Shown here: positions 6,449 to 8,428 of the stretch, piece after piece
Numbering within the stretch: position 1 is the first letter of the stretch
Layout of the letters: each line of letters opens with the position of its first letter
Assembly (NCBI GenBank): GCA_027485005.1
Contig: JAIXRX010000022.1
Span: forward strand, 1 to 8,428
Direction of reading: 5' to 3'
Length of the DNA stretch: 8,428 nt
From: Alphaproteobacteria bacterium
Lineage (GTDB): Bacteria > Pseudomonadota > Alphaproteobacteria > Rickettsiales > JAIXRX01
Translations under genes and position numbers: made by a program
The notes under the pieces: model-generated
The model's database searches: none
What the model was told of the DNA's origin: nothing
What the model saw: only the letters and a program-made list of their open reading frames with translations

Positions 6449-6467
6449 GTGAGCATGCAAGGCGCGG

Positions 6468-6992
6468 TTAGGCGGCTTGTTTTTTCAATACTTCAAGCAA
6501 GCGATCTTTGGCTGAATCAGAATCAATTTTTTCTGCTGCAGCCAATTCGCCTACCATGCGGTTGAAGGCGGATTCATAAATCATACGCTCAGAGTAAGAA
6601 CGCTCCGATTGATCCATGTTTTTATGAAGGTCACGCACCACTTCTGCCACAGAAATCAGGCAGCCAGAGTTGATTTTTGCTTCATATTCCTGAGCACGAC
6701 GGCTCCACATACCACGCGCGGCTTTCGCCTTACCTTTAAGTGTCTTAAGGGCTTTGTCGATATTGTCATTCGAGCTGATCGTGCGAAGACCTGCGGTCTC
6801 GGCGCGGTGAACAGGCACGCGCAACGTCATTTTGTCACGCTCAAATGCAATTACGAAAACTTTCAATTGATGTTCACCAATCGATTGGGTTTCTTCCCCA
6901 ATGATTTTTCCCACACCGTGGGTTGGGTAAACAACGTAGCTACCAACTTTGAACTCAGATTTAGTAGCTGCAGCTTTTTTAGCAGTCGCCAT
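6468..6992 (-). CDS. carD: CarD/CdnL-family RNA-polymerase-binding regulator
   Basis: CarD/CdnL proteins bind the RNA polymerase beta subunit and DNA at the upstream edge of the transcription bubble, altering open-complex stability, notably at rRNA and housekeeping promoters. This one has 174 residues. After a basic Ala/Lys N-terminus comes the Tudor-like polymerase-interacting domain at about 14-70 (FKVGSYVVYPTHGVGKI, 14-30; LRVPVHRAETAGLR, 57-70). A helical DNA-binding domain occupies about 85-172. GMWSRRAQEY (94-103) contains Trp96, in the position of the Trp that contacts the bubble edge in the mycobacterial protein. CLISVAEVVRDL (111-122) and YESAFNRMVGEL (139-150) are typical of the C-terminal fold. 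The ATG at 6992 has GAGGT about ten bases upstream. The gene appears monocistronic, with a leader of about 115 bases and a strong terminator. Confidence 0.95.
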   Translation of the reverse strand: MATAKKAAATKSEFKVGSYVVYPTHGVGKIIGEETQSIGEHQLKVFVIAFERDKMTLRVPVHRAETAGLRTISSNDNIDKALKTLKGKAKAARGMWSRRAQEYEAKINSGCLISVAEVVRDLHKNMDQSERSYSERMIYESAFNRMVGELAAAEKIDSDSAKDRLLEVLKKQAA

Positions 6993-7043
6993 AAAGGGTA
7001 GACCTCACACATAATCACCGAATTCCTGAGGTTGAACCAAAAG

Positions 7044-7084
7044 AACCGATGCGGTTAGACACAGCAAAACGCACAGGATGTGCG
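7044..7084 (-). promoter_or_regulatory. Two small hairpins in the carD leader
   Basis: CGCACA-GGA-TGTGCG (7070-7084) and AACCG-ATG-CGGTT (7044-7056) are perfect inverted repeats with three-base loops. On the minus strand the first is followed by TTTTG. Both would lie in the carD 5' untranslated RNA if the promoter at 7117-7146 is used. A regulatory role is inferred only. Confidence 0.35.
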
Positions 7085-7116
7085 CCTTACAACCGGAATT
7101 TACTCGCCAGACATAA

Positions 7117-7146
7117 TTATTAGCGAATAGTTAAGTAATAACACAA
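7117..7146 (-). promoter_or_regulatory. Candidate promoter for carD
   Basis: On the minus strand, TTGTGT (7146-7141), an 18-base spacer and TAATAA (7122-7117) would start transcription near 7110, giving a leader of about 115 bases. Both hexamers match only in part, but the region is A+T-rich and no better pair lies closer to carD. Confidence 0.35.
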
Positions 7147-7160
7147 TTTTAGAAAAATAG

Positions 7161-7197
7161 GTAGGGTTTATATATGACATTACTGTGACAACCCTAC
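7161..7197. repeat. 8-bp inverted repeat upstream of the carD promoter
   Basis: GTAGGGTT (7161-7168) and AACCCTAC (7190-7197) are exact reverse complements separated by 21 bases, in which TGACA occurs twice (7175-7179 and 7186-7190). The repeat begins 15 bases upstream of the proposed carD -35. It could be an operator with half-sites about 29 bases apart (nearly three helical turns) or an RNA stem. No T tract follows, so it is not an obvious terminator. Confidence 0.4.
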
Positions 7198-7248
7198 GAA
7201 CTAATACACTGATTTTTCAATGCTTTTTAAAAATCAAGTAAACAATTT

Positions 7249-7257
7249 TTATCCACA
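7249..7257 (+). promoter_or_regulatory. DnaA-box-like sequence
   Basis: TTATCCACA is an exact match to the high-affinity DnaA box of E. coli. It stands alone in the A+T-rich gap after the lipoprotein gene. Being single and nine bases long, it may be chance. The longer string TTAT(A/C)CACAGGC recurs at 2129-2140. Confidence 0.25.
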
Positions 7258-7280
7258 GGCACTATTGTTTATAAACACTC

Positions 7281-7433
7281 TTAGGCACGCATAACAGGGA
7301 TATAAGCGTTCACAGGGCGCTTTGGCCCACATGGCGATGATTCGGTGCCAACACATGGTGATTTCAATTCACGGGTTGGCTTGGTGCAGGCCACCAGCCC
7401 GAGCAGACAAAAAATTACTATGACATTACGCAT
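7281..7433 (-). CDS. VirB7-like small lipoprotein of a type IV secretion system
   Basis: A 50-residue protein: MRNVIVIFCLLGLVAC forms a lipoprotein signal peptide with lipobox LVAC and acylated Cys16. The short mature part has Cys27 and Cys35 and a Pro-rich end (SPCGPKRPVNAYIPVMRA, 33-50). VirB7 proteins are small outer-membrane lipoproteins that bind VirB9 and anchor the outer core of type IV secretion channels. The call rests on size, lipobox and the position 62 bases downstream of virB6 on the same strand, since the family is too short and variable for motif proof. The start is set by AGGAG seven bases upstream; the ATG at 7440 is out of frame and stops after four codons. A 12-bp palindrome (TGTTTATAAACA, 7266-7277) follows the stop. 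Confidence 0.72.
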   Translation of the reverse strand: MRNVIVIFCLLGLVACTKPTRELKSPCVGTESSPCGPKRPVNAYIPVMRA

Positions 7434-7495
7434 ATACCATCTCCTGTATTCTTTCTATTTATGTAACAGAATATCAGTTTTTGTCTAGGTTCCAA

Positions 7496-8428
7496 TTAGG
7501 CCGTACCGCCAGGTTTTTTTCCTTTTGTTTTATCAATATCTGCATTTAGTTCACCTTCAATGCCACCTCCGTCGCCCCCTTTGCCACCACCAAGTTTCTG
7601 ACGTACCCAGCCATACCCCTGCGTTCCTTTTTGTCCTGCCCATGCTGCTGCACCCGGCCCTTTGTCGCGCGCCAGATTATACGGATCAGTAATCCCCAAA
7701 CCAGCAGCTGCTGCCCCTACCCGTCCAGCATTGGAACCAATCCCGATACCGCCACCAGAACCTGTCAGCTCACGTGCAATCTGTTCCACATATTCCGTAT
7801 ATCTAAAACAAAGCATACACACCGCAATGAAGATAAGAACATTGCGCAATGGCGGCGCATAATCATTGAGATCATCATTATAGTGTTGACTCGGTGCACT
7901 TGCAGGCGCCTTAACATCACCATCCGCCGCCCATGGTTTATCTTTATCCGCTATCCATGCTTCTGACGGACAATTGCCGTCCTCACCAACGCCTTGCAAG
8001 TTTGAAGGCCCACATCCATCCGCTGTCCATGGTGCAAAATACCACCATTTGAAATCCATAATTCCTAAATCCCAAACCGTTCCATAACACATGCGTTTAT
8101 CGCTCAAAATATTATCGATAGATGCCGTCATGATAGTTGTAAATAAGCCAAAAAATGCAAAAAGCAGAACAGGTTGAAGTGCAAAGCTAAGTGTCATTCC
8201 AAGCCATGCATCAAATAAACTGCGTGTGACTTGAAACATAAGAAACACAAAAAATAGCGGCGCCAAACCAAGTAAAATAAAGAGCAAAATAATGGCCTTG
8301 AGATAGGTCATTAGAATAGCCAGCATGGTCATCAGGAAAACAAATATCCCTAAAATAAGGAATAGCAGAACAACAATCCCAGAAGACCCAGCAAATACAG
8401 AACTCATGATCATAATCAGCATATTATG
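7496..8428 (-). CDS. virB6: VirB6/TrbL-like inner-membrane protein of a type IV secretion system, 5'-truncated
   Basis: VirB6/TrbL proteins are polytopic inner-membrane components of the type IV secretion channel, passing DNA or protein substrates. The frame is open to the right edge (310 visible codons). The Met at 8422 has no evident ribosome site, so the true start is probably outside. Numbering from that Met, membrane helices lie at about 14-37, 40-63 and 74-98, and a fourth at about 192-207. The block APLFFVFLMFQVTRSLFDAW (54-73) followed by a Gln-Pro (83-84) is the characteristic VirB6 region. Between the third and fourth helices a loop of about 90 residues, probably periplasmic, has Cys112, Cys137 and Cys151 and many Trp. 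The tail from about 220 is Gly-rich and ends in a basic stretch (KTKGKKPGGTA), as in extended alphaproteobacterial VirB6 proteins. The lipoprotein gene follows after 62 bases. Confidence 0.85.
   Translation of the reverse strand, partial: HNMLIMIMSSVFAGSSGIVVLLFLILGIFVFLMTMLAILMTYLKAIILLFILLGLAPLFFVFLMFQVTRSLFDAWLGMTLSFALQPVLLFAFFGLFTTIMTASIDNILSDKRMCYGTVWDLGIMDFKWWYFAPWTADGCGPSNLQGVGEDGNCPSEAWIADKDKPWAADGDVKAPASAPSQHYNDDLNDYAPPLRNVLIFIAVCMLCFRYTEYVEQIARELTGSGGGIGIGSNAGRVGAAAAGLGITDPYNLARDKGPGAAAWAGQKGTQGYGWVRQKLGGGKGGDGGGIEGELNADIDKTKGKKPGGTA

Noticed and set aside
7049..7123. A 24-codon plus-strand ORF (MRLDTAKRTGC...) in the carD upstream region
   Set aside because: No ribosome site, and it lies antisense to the carD leader and promoter; chance is the simpler explanation.
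7104..7184. A 26-codon minus-strand ORF (MSYINPTYFSKIVLLL...) between the lipoprotein gene and carD
   Set aside because: Poorly spaced AGGG upstream, A+T-driven composition, and it overlaps the proposed carD promoter.
7227..7241. CtrA-like site TTAA-N7-GTAA
   Set aside because: One half-site is imperfect and the region is A+T-rich, so a match of this quality is expected by chance.
7000..7280. A possible replication origin (A+T-rich with an exact DnaA box)
   Set aside because: Only one DnaA box is present, and there are no clustered boxes, tandem A+T-rich repeats or origin-type neighbouring genes.

Overview
The window looks like chromosomal DNA of a Gram-negative alphaproteobacterium. The kdsA–eno–ftsB gene order on one strand is typical of that class. 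KdsA implies an LPS-bearing outer membrane, and a CarD-family regulator and a VirB6-type secretion protein fit as well. I cannot assign an order or genus. Composition is moderate in G+C, with A+T-rich intergenic DNA.

Layout. Positions 1-1677 (+) hold the 3' two-thirds of pheT, cut by the left edge. Everything else is on the minus strand. Read in the direction of transcription, from high to low coordinates, it starts with a virB6/trbL-like gene cut by the right edge (8428-7496) and a 50-residue VirB7-like lipoprotein (7433-7281). A 290-base regulatory stretch follows, containing an inverted repeat and a likely carD promoter and leader. Then come carD (6992-6468), a strong hairpin terminator, an unrecognised 399-residue four-helix membrane protein (6388-5189), a compact promoter/short-ORF/terminator unit (5170-5004), a small SET-domain protein (4968-4513), kdsA (4384-3539), eno (3500-2181) and an ftsB/divIC-like gene (2083-1700) that converges on pheT.

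How the genes relate. PheT makes charged Phe-tRNA. KdsA makes KDO-8-phosphate for LPS from phosphoenolpyruvate, the compound enolase produces, so the kdsA–eno pair is metabolically linked. FtsB-like proteins act at the division septum. CarD binds RNA polymerase. VirB6 and VirB7 are parts of a type IV secretion channel, and only the end of that cluster is visible.

The least ordinary part is 5004-5170. A near-consensus sigma-70-type promoter is followed by a Shine-Dalgarno sequence and a 30-codon ORF starting with TTG, whose last 14 residues include ten cysteines (CCCCRSCCACCCCA). A 7-bp GC-rich hairpin with a T7 tract overlaps the end of that ORF. The SET-domain gene lies immediately downstream with no clear promoter of its own. 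This could be a cysteine-codon leader/attenuator, a metal-binding or modified Cys-rich peptide gene, or a small RNA of about 130 nt. The short peptide also shares the string VSSVAA, preceded by an acidic residue, with the C-terminus of the SET protein. Homology, expression and function of this unit are not established.
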